DNA from: Torreya grandis
Taxonomy: Eukaryota > Streptophyta > Pinopsida > Cupressales > Taxaceae
Direction: 5' to 3'
NCBI GenBank assembly: GCA_037957365.1
Contig: JARHVA010000021.1
Coordinates: forward strand, 6,938,501 to 7,002,500
Length of the DNA: 64,000 bases
This document shows positions 22,607 to 36,417 of this stretch, in pieces (positions within the stretch are counted from its first letter, which is position 1; each line of letters starts with the position of its first letter). Under the pieces are notes generated by a model. The model was not told where the DNA came from. It worked only from the letters and a program-made list of their open reading frames with translations, and ran no database searches. Made by a program: the position numbers and the translations under genes.

Positions 22607-25600
22607 TGTACACCTTAGGAAACTATATGAAGATATCTCAATTTGATGCAACATTTAATTATATCTCATATTTTCTTTAACTTTTAAGAGAGATGAATCT
22701 GTAGGATTGAAAGGGATAGCTCCCTAACTTCTTCTCTAAGTGCCTATCACCTAATCTATGCTTGTTCATGAAAAGAGTTAAAAATTTGAATAAAATGAAA
22801 ACTATACTAGAGAGGTGATCTAGTAAGAATATATTCCATATAATATCATAATTATACTAAGAAACAATGCTTTCCAAGACCAATTTTATGCATTTAAGGA
22901 TCCTAACATAGTGTTTCAATGTGAAGGTAACATGTTTGGGACAATCAAAAAGATACTTGACCTAAGGGGTAGATTTAACATCATAGATAAAATTTCATAT
23001 TTGAAAGAGAGATTAGTATATTCAAAACAATCCAAATGACATATTAACATCTGAACTCTTTCTTAAACATGAAGGATAAAGGGAGTAAGGATGATACTAT
23101 CACTTAGGTCCACTATACATCACTCACACACCTAAACAAAAATATTCACAACTCAGAATTAGAATTGTATTAAATGTTAAAAATAAAAGTGTAAGGTAAT
23201 TTTATCAGGGATTCTCCATATCAAATTTTGGTCTCTTTTACAATGGCCAAAATGGCTCAATTTATAGAACTTTGAGGAAAAGAGAGAGAAGAGAAGTTGA
23301 AGAGGCACAAGGACATGTGTCACCAATGTGAATATTAGTTAACAATGCATGAGAGAGAGGTATGAGGTGAGACATATAATTTTATGAGATAAAAATTTCA
23401 TTTAAAATCATCCAAGACCTACAAATAGTCAAGAAACTCCTTTTTTATGCATAGAAAACCACCCTTCATGATTGGCCTTACAAAACTATCCTAACTCTAC
23501 AACTGGTAAATTTTAATGATTAATGTAAATAAAAGGGGTTAATTATAATCCCTCACATGCATTTTGGAGGCTCTTGAACCTTCCTATCATTCTGGCCATG
23601 CATGATCATACTTGGTAGTCTCAAAATAGCCCATTTCCCTTCACCTCTCACACTTGTCACCTTAAAGCTATAAAAATATGAAATATGATCCATAAAATAA
23701 GAGTAATGACATGTTTAAGGAGTTATAATACCATCAATTACAATAAATTGGCCTTAAAAGAATCTCAAAATGAAGATTCACTATTTTCTCTAAGTCTTCT
23801 CTAGTTGGTTCACTAGATTGGCTGAAATGGGAGAATTAGTAGGCACACTTAGGAGATTATAAAATTGATAAAATGACCATGAAGACTTATAAAAATTCAT
23901 AAAATTTCCTTCAAAAGTGATTTTTTCTCCTGGAAGTTTACCATGCCTACAAAACACCAAAAGTGATCAAAATAAGCCTTGTTTTTCCCTATTTCATATA
24001 GGTCCATACAAAAACATTACATTAGGAGGTACCTGGTAGAGTATTCTAAATTTTACCAAATTTTCATGGCATTTTCATTCGATATTCATGCTTAATTTTC
24101 AATTTCTCCCCTGTCGAGTCCTTGAGAAGGGTTTGCAAGGGTTTTGAAGTGATTTTCATTCTTAGTATTCATTCATAGCCATGACACATTAGAATTATGA
24201 TAAAATTCCAATTAAGTCTTCTCAAATACCTCTTTCAGATTCATTTAATGGCTCAAGGTCCCATGCAAATATTGGTGGAATTTCTAAGCACTTGAAGTTG
24301 ACATTCAAGCTCATTTTTTGCTTTCTCGTGGGGTCTGAATGCTTCCTAAGCCAAAAATGGCTTCTTGGAGACTTTATTTGAAAAATAAGGGTTTAAAAAT
24401 ATCTTGATATACCATAAAAAATTCCTCCAACATTTTTTATTAATTTCCAAAATCTTTAAATGGGAACTTACCCTTGTTTGATTTTAGACCTAGACCTTGC
24501 CAATAGGTCTGCCTACATCTCTGATATCCTCTTGACCTTGAAATGGTTATCCTTGAAATGTGATAGACTGAACACACATAAAATAAATTTTTAATCATTA
24601 ATTTATCTCATGGAAGGCATATATTAGGTTGAAAATGCATATGACCTCCAAATTAGCTTCTAGCCCTAAACTTTTCATTCACACTTGACTGTAACCCTTA
24701 TTGTGTAGGATGTCATGTTTGATCTAAATCATTATATAAAGGTTTCTTAGGTTCCTAAATGTGTCCCAAAAATATTTAAATGTTATTTAATAATCCAATT
24801 GGTCTTTGGTTCACAATTCCTCACTTTTCCCCATAACTACCATTCTTGTGCACGAGGGGGACTGCCCTTACTCTGAGACAAAACAAATAGTAATAGGCCT
24901 ATTTTTTTGGGAAAAGTGAGTATTTTAAAATATACATAGGATCATAATTACAAAATATACAAAATTTTTTCGTTTTATTCCATGGTTATGGGGTCTAACC
25001 ATCCCAATTTCTTCAAAAACGGGTAAAAACATTATTTTTGCATGTTCTTATCCAAACCTCCTCTTGGATTCTCCTTCCAAACCCATTTGATGAATAAAAT
25101 TTATTCATGCATGTTAATTACCATAATTTAATGATTTTTTAACCTAGGGATCAACTCAAAACCTCTCTCCTAAGTGGAATCCCCAAACTCACCTCTTGAA
25201 ATAAGGTTTTCCCTACACTGCCTATACGGACTGAGTCCATTTTCTATGAGAAAAGGGACTTCGATGGCTTGAGGATGTTTTTGAAATAAAATTTCTTTAA
25301 TTTTATCTTGAGGAATATAATTTATACTATTTTAAACTCTCCTTCCCTCCTTGGGCACCAAACTCTCATCATGTCCTTCTCTTGCTTATGACCCTATCTA
25401 ACTGTGACAGTGAACATGGTATCTCCTTTTAGGTGCCTTTATTTAGAGATTTTGACCAAGGTTTCAAAACAATGTATAGTACCTTTTTGACTCACCTTCA
25501 TATTCCAATGTGAACCATCTTCCAAACCTAGCATCTTGGCCCTTTTAGGCCTTCCAATTGCTCACTATCCTCTTGGACTGAGACAATCCTAGGTCTCTAC

Positions 25601-26110
25601 CTGTAGGTTATTTTAGGATGGGAATGGCATGAAATTACTTATTTATTATTTATTAACTAATTTATATCCCCCAATTTATTATTTTTGTCTTTTATATCTC
25701 CTTTATCCTATAAGTGCCTTAAGAACCCTCTAAATGCCATAATCCTCATTCCACTGTCTGCTCAGCTATAGGTGGCTATTTTCATTCCTTTTAGGCTTGT
25801 AGGTTATTTTTTAAATAAATAATAGGATTTTTAATGGTGTAATTGATGGAATTTATTTATTTTATTTCATTAAAAACATAAACTTTCCTCATCTCATTCA
25901 TGATCATGCCTATTTCACAAACTTTGACCTTTTTGCCTGTAGGTGACTCCTTATAGCCCTGTGTACGGATAGAGGAATATGTATTGGAGTTTAAGACATT
26001 AAATTTAACCTTATCTCATGGATTATTAGATTTAAAGCATAATTTTATCCATTATCATCATCCAAGTTGATATAATGGCCTAGAATATCATAATGAAGGG
26101 CAAGGTAAAA
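22607..26110 (-). repeat. LTR B (5' LTR of copy 1)
   Basis: It aligns with LTR A but shares diagnostic bases with LTR D, for example CTCTAAG and GTAGGCACAC at about 23780-23850, where A and C have CTCCAAG and GTAAGAAAAC. Its right end stops at GGCAAGGTAAAA where the duplicated flank begins. Confidence 0.75.
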
Positions 26111-27116
26111 AATTGAACACTTGTACACCCATTTCTTTTGAACAAAAAAACATTACGCTGGTCAAATCCAAATCACTTTTTGCCTCATTATAAATTTAAA
26201 TAACATCATTGTTTTTGTATTTTTAAAATATAATCATTACATTTTTTTTGTGAGTCTAGAACCATTCATCACTTTGTAAATCTACAAGTCTTTTTCTAAT
26301 CCAAATTTAAAATCTTGTCTTTCTAATTTCTAATGCAAATGCTATTGGTTTTACCTCTCATGCTTGGTTTTAATAACGTGGATGACATTTTTTGTTTGTA
26401 TTGAAGGCCATATTGTCTATACTCTTTTATTATTCCATTCTTATTGTGGACTTATATTATCTTGCATTCGCACACGCTCTAAGTTCTTGGACCATTCTAC
26501 CTTCTTTACCATGTGGAATTATATTATTGCCCATTTAGTTTTGGATTTATGCTTATTAATTATTGTGTTAATTCACATCTTGAGCTTATTATCTCACATT
26601 TTATTCTTATTGATCCAAAAAAATTTCTTCTAGATTCTCTATCCATAACTCATTACATTTGTGCTTAGATTTTTATGATATTAACATACTTTGAACTTAG
26701 AGTTTTGTGTGCTAAATTAAAACCCTAGTTCCAAGATTATTTTACCCTATTATAATTTATGATTTAAACCAACCAAGGTTGAGTAATTTTTTAACCTCTT
26801 TATTCTAATTATGTGGCACTATGCCATTTCTTTTTATTATAGTCTCGTTCTACCTTGTCTTTGTTTGATTGAAGAGTCTAAAACACCTTTCAAATATATG
26901 GACTGATGGGTTTGGAAATAAAATAGTGAGATTATCCTAGACCAAAAACCTACAAGTAAATTTTATGTTTATTTTATTTTATTTCATTTTTATCATTTTA
27001 TTGGGGTAGAATAGGGATTGATAATATTGATTATTCACAACTTATTCTAAGTTTGTTTGTGTAATTTGCACATGCTTTACATCTAGTGGTTATGTTTTTA
27101 ACAAATTATACACCCC
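26111..27116. other. duplicated flank, second copy
   Basis: About 1 kb closely resembling 12237-13226, including the CTTTCAAATATATGGACTGAT block and the GAATAGGGATTGATAATATT stretch just before the LTR. No protein recognised. Confidence 0.7.
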
Positions 27117-30100
27117 AGGAAAATATTAATATCCATCAATTTGATGCAACATTGAATCATATCTCAAGTTTTTGGGAACTTTTAAGAGAGATGAATCTCT
27201 AGGATTGAAAGCGCTAGCTCCCTGAATTCTTCTTTCTCTAAGTGCCTATCACTTAATCTATGCTTGTTCACGAAAAGAGTTTATAATTTTCATAAAATGA
27301 AAACTATAATAAAGAGGTGATCCACCAATAATATATCCCATAAAATATCATACTTATACTAAGCAATAATTATTTCCAAGACCAATTTTATGGAATGAAG
27401 GATCCTAACATAGTGTTTCAATGTGAATGTAACATACTTGAGATAATCAACAAGATACTTGACCTAAGGGGTAGATTTCACACCATAGATATAATTTCAT
27501 ACTTGAAAGGGAGCTTAGTAAATTCAACACACTTCACATGACCTGTTAACATTATAACTCTTTCATAAACATGAAGGATAAAGGGAGTAAGGATGATACT
27601 ATCACTTAGTTCCACTATACATCACTCACACACTTAGAAAACAATATTCACAAATTAGAATTAGACTTGTATTCAATGTTAAAAATAAAAGTGTAATGTA
27701 ATTTTATCATGGATTCACCATACCAAATTGTGGTCTCTTTTATAATGGCCAAAATGGCTCAATTTATAGAACTTTGAGGAAGAGAGAGAGAAGAGAGGTT
27801 AAAGAGGCACAAAGGCATGTGTCACTAATGTGAATATCAATTAAAAATGCATGAGATAGAGAGGTATGGGGTGATACATATCATTTTAGGAGTTACAAAT
27901 GTCATTTCCAATCATCCAAGACCTACAAATAGTCAAGAAACTCCTTTTTTATGCACAAAAAACTGTCCTTCATGTTTGGCCTTATAAAACTATCCTAAGT
28001 ATACAACTGATAATTTTTTATGATTAATATAATTAATATGGGTTAATAATAATTCCTCACATTCATTGGGGGGCTCTTGACCCTTCCTATCATCCTATCC
28101 ATGCATGATCATACTTGGCAGTCTCAAAATAGCCCTTTTCCCTTCACCTCTCACACTTGTCACCTTAAATATATAAAAATATAAAATATGATCCATAAAA
28201 TAAGAGTAATGACATGTTTAATGAGTTATCATACCATTATTTATAATAAATTAGCCTTAAAATACTCCTAAAATGAAGATTCACTATTTTCTCCAAGTCC
28301 TCTCTTGCTGGGTCACTGGACTGGATGAAATCAGAGAATTAGTAAGAAAACTTAAAATATTATAAAATTGATAAAAATACCATTAGGACTTTTAAAAATT
28401 CCTAAAATTTCCATCAAAAGTTATTTGGTCTCCTAAAAGTTCACCATGCCTGTAAAACACCAAAAATGGTCAAAATAAGCCTTGTTTTGCCCTATTATGT
28501 ATAGGTCCTTATATAAAAATTGTATTTTGGGGTTATAGGGAGAGTATTATAGATGTTACCAAAGTTTAATGGCATTTAAATTCCATATTAATGCTTAATT
28601 TTCAATTTCTTCCCAGTTGAGTCCTTGATAAGGATTTGCAAGGGTTTTGAAGTTATTTTCATTCTTAGCATTCATTCATAGCCATGGAACATTGTAATTA
28701 TGATAAAATGACACTTATTGATCCTAAAGGACCTCCATAAACTCAATTAAATTTCTCAAGCTCCCATGCAAATATTGGTGGAAGTTCTAAGCACTTGAAG
28801 TTGACATTCAAGCTCTTTTTTTGCTTCCTGGTGGGGTCTGAATGCTTCCTAAGCCAAAAATGGCTTCTTGGAAATTTATTTGAAAAAAAAGTGTTGTAAA
28901 ATATATATACATACCTTTAAAACTTATTCAAACATTTATTATGCATTTTTAAAAGCTTGAAATGGGAACTTACCCCTGTTTGATTTTAGACCTAGACCTT
29001 GCCAATAGGTCTGTCTACATCTCTAAGCTCCTCTTGACTTTACAATGGTTATAATTGAAATTTTATGGGTTTAAAACACCAAAATTAAATCTTTAATCAT
29101 TAACTTATCACATGTAAGTCATATATTAGGTTAAAAATGCATATGACCTCCAAATTGGCTTCTAGCCCTAAGGTTTTCATTCACACTTGACTGTAACCCT
29201 TGTTGTGTAGGTTGCCCTATTTTCTCTCAAGCCTTATATAAAGGTTTTCTAGGTTCCTCCATGTTTAAAAAAACTATTCAAACCTTATGTAAGAATAAAA
29301 TTGGTCTCTGGTTCACCATTATTCACTTTTCCACAGAACTACCATTCTTGTGCATGAGGGGGACTGCCCCTGCTCTGAGACAAAATAGAGAGTATTAGGC
29401 ATATATTTTTGGGAAATTTGATTATTTTATAAGATAAAATATTTAATAATTACAATTTATACCAATATTTTTAATTTTATTCCATGGTTATGGGGTCTAA
29501 CCTTCCCAATTTCTTCAAAAAATGGGTAAAAACCTTATTTTTGCATGTTCTTATCCAAACCTCCTCATGGATTCTCCTTCCAAACCTATTTGATGCATAT
29601 AAGTTGTTAATTAATGTTAATTACAATAATTTCATTATTTTTTAACCTAGGTATCAACTTAACACATCTCTCCTAAGTGGAATCCCCAAACTCACCTCTT
29701 GAAACAAGGTTTTCCCTACACTGCATGTACGGATTGAGTCCATTTGCTATGAGAAAAGGCCCTTGGGTAGATTTAGGATGTTTTGTACATATAATTTACT
29801 TAATTTTAACTTTATGAATACTCATTATACTTTTTAAAAATCTCCTTCCCTCCTTGGGCACCAAACTCTCATCATGTCCCTCTCTTGCTTATGACCCTGT
29901 CTAACTATGATAGTGAACATGGTATCTCCTTTTTAGTGCCTTTATTTGGAAATTTTTACCAAGGTTTAAAAAAAAATTATATTACCTTTATGACTCACCT
30001 TCATATTCCAATATGAACCATATTCCTAACCTATCATCTTGGCCCTTTTAGGCCTTTCAATTGCTCACTATCCTCTTGGACTGAGACAGTCTCAGGTCTC

Positions 30101-30608
30101 TACCTATAAGTTGTTTTAGGTTGGGAATGGCATGAAAATAGTCTTGATTTATGATTTAATAAATCATTTATATCCCTAAATTTATTATTTTTGTCTTTTC
30201 TATCTGCTTTATCCTTAAAGTGCCTTAAGATCCCTCCAAATGCCATAATCCTCATTTCGATGTTTGCTCAGCTATAGGTGTCTTTTTTTCCTTCATTTTA
30301 GGCTTGTAGGTTGTTTTATAGGTCAATAATAGGTTTTTTAATGATGTAATTAAATCATTTTATTTCATTTTAAACTTAAAATTTCCTCGTCTCATTCATG
30401 ATCATGCCTATTTCACAAACTTTGACCTTTCTACCTGTAGGTGACTCCTTACAATCCTATGTATGGACAGAGGAGTATGTATTAGGGTTTAAGACATTAT
30501 ATTTCAATTTTTCTCATGGATTCTTAGCTTTCAAGTATCATTTGAGCCATTATCAGCTCCAACTTGATATCATGTCCTAGAATACCATAATGAAGGGCAA
30601 GGTTAACA
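27117..30608 (-). repeat. LTR C (3' LTR of copy 2)
   Basis: Groups with LTR A at diagnostic sites and keeps the segment with GGGGGACTGCCCCTGCTCTG (about 29359-29378) that A has lost. Minus-strand TATAAATTG is present at about 27760. Confidence 0.75.
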
Positions 30609-32282
30609 TTTTGATCAGTTTCTTATAGATAGCACTACCTTATTTTAGTGATTTTCTAGCCATCTTTAGACCTTGAAAAATCCTATCTCCACTCAAATTT
30701 TGCTTCTCAAAATTGGTACAATTATTTTAGTTGGATAGGGCTACCAAGTTTTCCAATTTGAAATCTTGGATCACCTATCACATGAATTTTGTGAGGTCCT
30801 AAAAAGCCTTCAAGGCCTCTGTTTGCCATTTTTAGAACAAAGGGGCCTGAATATGGTCCAACCTTCCATTTGATACTTTTCTTGTCAAACTAGGATGATA
30901 AATAGGTCTATCTTTTCCTTCCCATATCAAGGACTCTCAAATTGGATTGACCAATCTATTGGAAAACCTCTAGAAGGCATGTCTATGGCATTAGTTATAG
31001 ATGATCATTTTATAGAATTGGGTTTATTCTTCAAAGTTTGTATGTTGGTAGCACCTACATGCCTCCATCAAATATTAAATGAACATTAGTGGTCCCAAGA
31101 GGTTAAGTACCATGTTAAACCCTCCAAATTTCACTTATGATGTCAGCATGCTTCTATAGGTGAAGTTTTTTTTAACTTTGACATACAAGAAAATCATAAA
31201 ATGACAAGAATAATGCGAGGAATGATGTAAAAATAACTCAAGATCAATCTTAAACACTTGATTTCCCAAAATATACCATTATAAATTCAAAAACAATATC
31301 AAAACATCATATCTAATGTGAAGGAAACATTTTCAAAGCAATTTGGATGACTGTGAATGCAAACTAGACATTTTGCAAGCCTAAAAGAGGTTTCCTCAAA
31401 CAATTGAACTATAAAAAATAATAAGAGGCATGGAAACATCTTTAAAATAATGTGGAGACACATAAAACACACAAATCCATCAATCAAAAACAAAAAAACT
31501 CTAAGACAAGCTCAAACAGTGATCCCCTCATGGTTGAATATGCATAAAAAACTGCCTGGAATCAAACTAATTTTTAATAAATGAGGATCTACAAAATATC
31601 AATTTATTATTTTGTAAATTAAGTTCATTCATATCACTATCCACCCTTGAAAACACTCCTCCCAATTACACCTGTACGGCCCATGCCAAGTGCATGAAGT
31701 TGCTCCTTTGCTTGTTAAGTGAAAATGGAGGAAAACAAGTTACAGATGATTTTTTTTGAATTATTATTGAAAAATATGCATTTTAATGGATATTTGGAGG
31801 TGAAGAGTTACTTTTCCCATGTTTTTAGTTGATAGTGGACTTGAAAACCCTGTGCAAGTGCCCAAAAACTCTTATTTTTAAGGGAAAAATACCATCAACT
31901 AAACATAACTACTTCTTTCCTAACAAATAACTATTCCTGACATGATAATATCATGATGCACATTAAAAATATCCTTGGTGTTAATTTTTATTGCACGAAA
32001 ATCCATATAAGTCATTAAATGGGCTAAAATATGACCAAAAGGCCCCCTTTTCCACATGAGACAAGACTTATGACCAATTTAAAACATATTAAGGACCACC
32101 TTAATACATTTTAAACACAATTTGACCCTTTTACTACCTTTGACTAGGGTTGACCTACCTTTGACTAGGGTTGACTAGCCTAATACATAGAGGGTGGACT
32201 TAAACAAGGACTAGGAAGGGGATGGGTAAGATAATAGATCAATATGAAACACTATAATACACATGGGAATCTTATTAAGAGA

Positions 32283-33983
32283 TCAAAAATAGTATGGGTT
32301 GAGCCAAATTTGACCAATTTGGTCAACATTCTTGGTGATTCCTAGGGGTGGCATGCCAGCTATGCCTAAGACCAGTTGCCTCATCCTTCCATTGGGCATA
32401 GATTCACGCATATGAGCACTCAAACTAACATGAATAGACCTTGGATTAACCACAAGACAATTGAAATTACATGAGACACCCAAAGAAATAACAACACACA
32501 CAAGATAAAAGCAAAACACAAAGCAAAGACATACTTGTGCTACTAAAAACTTAGGGAACACAAAGCACAACTAAAAACAAACTAGTATGTACCTTCATCT
32601 TGATCATACTCCCTTCCTGGATCAAAAGGGGAGTATCTTTAATCTCCCTCCTCTTTGGATAAAGAATCATTCCATGTATGCTTCCTTTTGGGTGTGATGC
32701 TAGAGGACTCATGTTTTCTCTTTGTTCCTTGACATTCCATGTCATTTGGTGAAGTCATCTCAAATGGATATCCCATGTAGATGAATTCGTCTTGGTTTGG
32801 GAAACATGTCTCACATTGTTTCCCTCTTTTCTCCTCATATCAAATTTTCATGTCCATGTATAGGATAGCTTATTGTATGTTCATGTGTCCTTGATAGATC
32901 TCATCTTCTTTCTCAATCATCACACCTTCTTCAAACTCTCCAAGAAGTATTGTATCATGAGAATTTTGAAATATCTCTTGCTTAAATTACTCTTTGATGA
33001 TCATAAAGGCATCTTCATGAGTGATTGTAAGATAAATCTTCAAATCACTTCAATGGGCCCAAGACCATCATATATTGTTTCATCATGATCCAAAATCTCT
33101 TGGTCATAATACTTCTCAGCACATACTTGTTTTCCAACTTATAGCTTATCATGGCTTGTGGTCAATTTTATAGGACTTGTAGGCCCTTTTTGGCTTTCAA
33201 ATTCATTGCATATGTCTTCAAATGTCTGCCATAAGCCATCATCTTTTGATTGATCTACATCATTTAAAGGAACAATGAGAGAAAACATTTCTTCTTTAGG
33301 ATTCAAAAGAAGTCCTTCTAAGGCATCCTTTTCAACATAAGGATAATCACTTGTGCTATTTTGGTTGTTCTCAAGGATAGACTCCCAAAAATAGAAATTT
33401 TGGGAAATGGACAAAGAGTTTGGGGAATCTTGAGATTTCCAAAATTGATAGGTTTCATGGGCTCAATTTCTCTTTTAGATTGCAAATTAGGATACAAACC
33501 TCAAGCACTTCATAGGTATAACTTGACCAATTAGCCTCCTCTATAAGTATCTACTCATTTTTGATTTGTTCCAAACCATTCATTATGATCCTAATATAAA
33601 CACTAGTAATGACTTGATCACCACTACATCTATCATGTAATCTTGGTATCCAATAAGAGATTCTTTAAAACTAGCAATGGAGTGACTTGAAGGAAAACCA
33701 ATTGGACTAGGTGTCGAACAAGATAGAGAGGACTGATTATTGGCCATATGGGACTCGTTACAATCTTGTACAAGTATTTTTTCATCTGGAGAAGGAATAG
33801 GCAAAGTAGGACATACTTCTTCTATTTTATGATCTTCATTTTTAAGTGGGAGTATAGGAGTGCCTTCCTCATGCACACAATAAGTCCCCAAATCAATCTC
33901 TTCCATGGATGCATGAGGATCATGCTCATATGTTTTAGTACCATACTCATCAAGGAAAAGGTTAGAAATACCTTCAAGAGGAG
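32283..33983 (-). pseudogene. acidic region, copy 2
   Basis: Continues the post-protease piece with SEEEEEEGVIEGEASSPLEG, PHASMEEIDLGTYCVHEEGT and later KDALEGLLLNPKEEMFSLIV. It matches copy 1 with indels and stops of its own. Function unknown. Confidence 0.5.
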
Positions 33984-34533
33984 AGGATGCTTCACCTTCT
34001 ATTACACCTTCTTCTTCTTCTTCTTCACTAATCACACAATTCAAATTTGAACTTGACTCCACATATGGTTCAATATGAAACCTTGCCAAGGGTTGTGTTC
34101 TTATGGTCACCTTGGTTCCATATCTTATTCTAAAACTTAGGAAGGTCCAATTAGTAGAAAGATATCCTCCTATTTTAGCTATGAAGTCCCTTAACAATCA
34201 AATAGTAAAGTGGGCTAGAAGGTCTACCACCATAATGTCTTACATAATGGGGAAGCTTGGAAAATCATTTATAAAAACTTTCAACTCTTTAACTAATCCC
34301 ACCATCTTGGTTGGAGTTCCATCAAGTTGAAACACACCCTTTCTATGTGGTTCATACTTTAAACCTAACTTATATGCAACCACCTTAGGCATAACCGTGG
34401 TATTAACCCCACTATCCACACTACAATTGTTAACCAATTTATCTCTTACAATGAGTGTGAGGTAGAAAGGTGGAGACTTTTTAGATTTGGTAGAGGGATC
34501 GAGAACATGACTTGGTGTGTTGGCAAGGGCCAC
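33984..34533 (-). pseudogene. protease and post-protease domain, copy 2
   Basis: The protease motif reads CSVDSGVNTTVMPKVVAYKL with DSG intact, followed by LKYEPHRKGVFQLDGTPTK. After a frame break the post-protease piece LRDFIAKIGGYLSTNWTFLS and RYGTKVTIRTQPLARFHIEP follows, which in plant gypsy elements links protease to reverse transcriptase. Here it passes straight into the acidic region. Confidence 0.7.
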
Positions 34534-35199
34534 ACTATGTTACCTTGGAGCTTGAGGGGATACATTGATATTGGTAAGTTGTTCTTGTAATATTTCCTTT
34601 TGACTAGGCATTTACAAGACTTCCCAAAGAGATATGCTAGTCTTGGTATTCTTCAAAGAATCAGTAATATTCAAAGGGGAAGTATTAACCTTTTCTTGCA
34701 TTTTTGAAGGTAGTGAGGAACATTGAACTTGATGCATTGTAGGTTTGATAACCTTAATTTCATTCTAAATTTGGTGTGAAATGTGACTAGGAGATGATAC
34801 ATTAGGATTCATACCTTGTGGCCTTGAAGATTCATCACTTGGAGTCACATATGCTTTGAGAACCTCTCCCATAGCTCTCTTTTTGTCTCTTGTGTTGGAT
34901 GCAACTGATGTACTTTGATTCAACACATAGTCATCCTCCTTTTGAAATTTCATGAGAATAATACATTAGATGCTACCTTTTCCATGAGTATTCACTTACA
35001 TGAGATGTATTTCTTTTGATTCAAGTCAAGGAGTGGCTCTTTCTCATGCCACCAAAGCATGAAAAGCTTCTCCATCATCATACTCAAATTCACCTTGATA
35101 TTTTCCCCAATGATCCATATGTTCTTCTTCTTGAAACAAAATCATATGAACTGGAACAACAACCCTTGGAGATGATATATAATTAGGATTATAGGCATT

Positions 35200-36260
35200 G
35201 GTCTACTTATTGAAAAATTGTTAACCTTGTCCTCTTCCTTGGTAGTTGTATTGGGGTGGAGGTCTATAGCCTTGTTGAGGATAGTATTGAGGACTGGCTG
35301 GAACACTTACATGCAATTGAGCTTGTTTGAGATGAGCTTAAAAATAACTAATCATATCATCCTTATCTATGGAATTATCCACCTTATTGGGAATGGTTTT
35401 TGTTTTGACATTGGTATTGGAAACTTGTGATATGCTTTGATTTTCAACTGAACCATGAGACAACAAGGGCATGAAAACTCTTCGGGGTAATTTCCCAGCT
35501 TGTATCAAAATATTCTTAGCTTTAATGGCCATATCATATGACTTGGGTAAATTAAATCCTCCCATTTATTGCAACATTACTGCCACATCAGTGCCAATAG
35601 CCTTAAGATAGGTGGGGAATACAAAGCTTGGAGGAGGCCTCATGATAGGTGGTAGCCTATGCCATGTTCTTTGAAAGATCCCATGGATTCATTAGGAACT
35701 CTCTTTATCACATTAAGCTAGTGGATTAATAAATAATGATCACTCTTGTTCTAAAACCTACTCACCAACAATTCCCCAAAGTCATCCCAATTTGAGATGT
35801 AACCACCTTCCAATGTTGTATACCAATCAAGTGCCTTACCTTTTAGAGATATGATAAGAAATATAATGTCTATGTTGACTTGAGTGACATTATGGAAGTT
35901 GAAAATTTTTGAAATCTCCCCAATGTCCTCAGATGGGCTAATAGGACCCTCTCTATTGAAGTTAGGGAGAGTTTTGGTAGCATTGGGAGGAATAGGGTCA
36001 TATACAGGAAGGTTAATTGGATTTTAGGTGTTGAAAGCTAGGAAAGGATGTTTCCTAGCCATATATTCTCCTTCCTCTTGGTCTCATATCTCTTCAAATT
36101 CCTCTTTTTATTCTTCAAAAACTTCTTGTTCAGGATCTCTAAAAGTTAGGAATGGTTTAGGATGTTGTTCTTCAAGAGGATTTTCAGGTAGAGGGACTTG
36201 ATTGAAAACTCTACTAGAAGATGATCTAGTGAGGACCATGAAGTATAGTGTGGAACACTT
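35200..36260 (-). pseudogene. gag, copy 2
   Basis: Counterpart of the copy-1 gag. It shows the start region (ARKHPFLAFN), a damaged Retrotrans_gag core and the segment SYDMAIKAKNILIQAGKLPR (35565-35338). It carries more stops than copy 1, plus the shared frame change near 35665. Confidence 0.65.
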
Positions 36261-36417
36261 GATATACAACTAGAGATTCTCACATTTTGGATTCACCAAA
36301 TACAGGAATAGAAAAACCTCTTCAATTTTGCGCTTGTCAAGACCAACATTCTTCTTGACATGTAAACAATTAGGACCAGCTGTCCCACCAGGCATGCCAA
36401 AACTATTGTCATCAAAT

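Larger units (their letters stand above)
12237..26110. repeat. tandem segmental duplication, copy 1
   Basis: This 13.9-kb unit contains about 1 kb of flank, LTR A, the internal region and LTR B. It is followed directly by a second copy (26116-39878) in the same order and orientation. The flank restarts at 26116 with CACTTGTACACCCATTTCTT, matching 12239 onward, immediately after LTR B breaks off. Confidence 0.8.
13227..26110 (-). mobile_element. gypsy-type gag-protease element with 3.45-kb LTRs, copy 1
   Basis: Minus-strand element. LTR B (22607-26110) is its 5' LTR, LTR A (13227-16673) its 3' LTR and 16674-22606 the interior. The LTRs run TGTTAACC..GGTGTACA in element sense; A and C start TGTTAGCC/TGTTAACC, and the ends vary by point changes. 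The interior codes for gag, an aspartic protease and a long acidic region, all broken. No reverse transcriptase, RNase H or integrase motif is visible, and the 1.7 kb downstream of the last coding stretch is too short to hold them. It was therefore probably non-autonomous. After the 5' LTR the minus strand reads TTTTGGCATTCCTGGTGGGA, a possible but poor primer-binding site. Confidence 0.75.
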
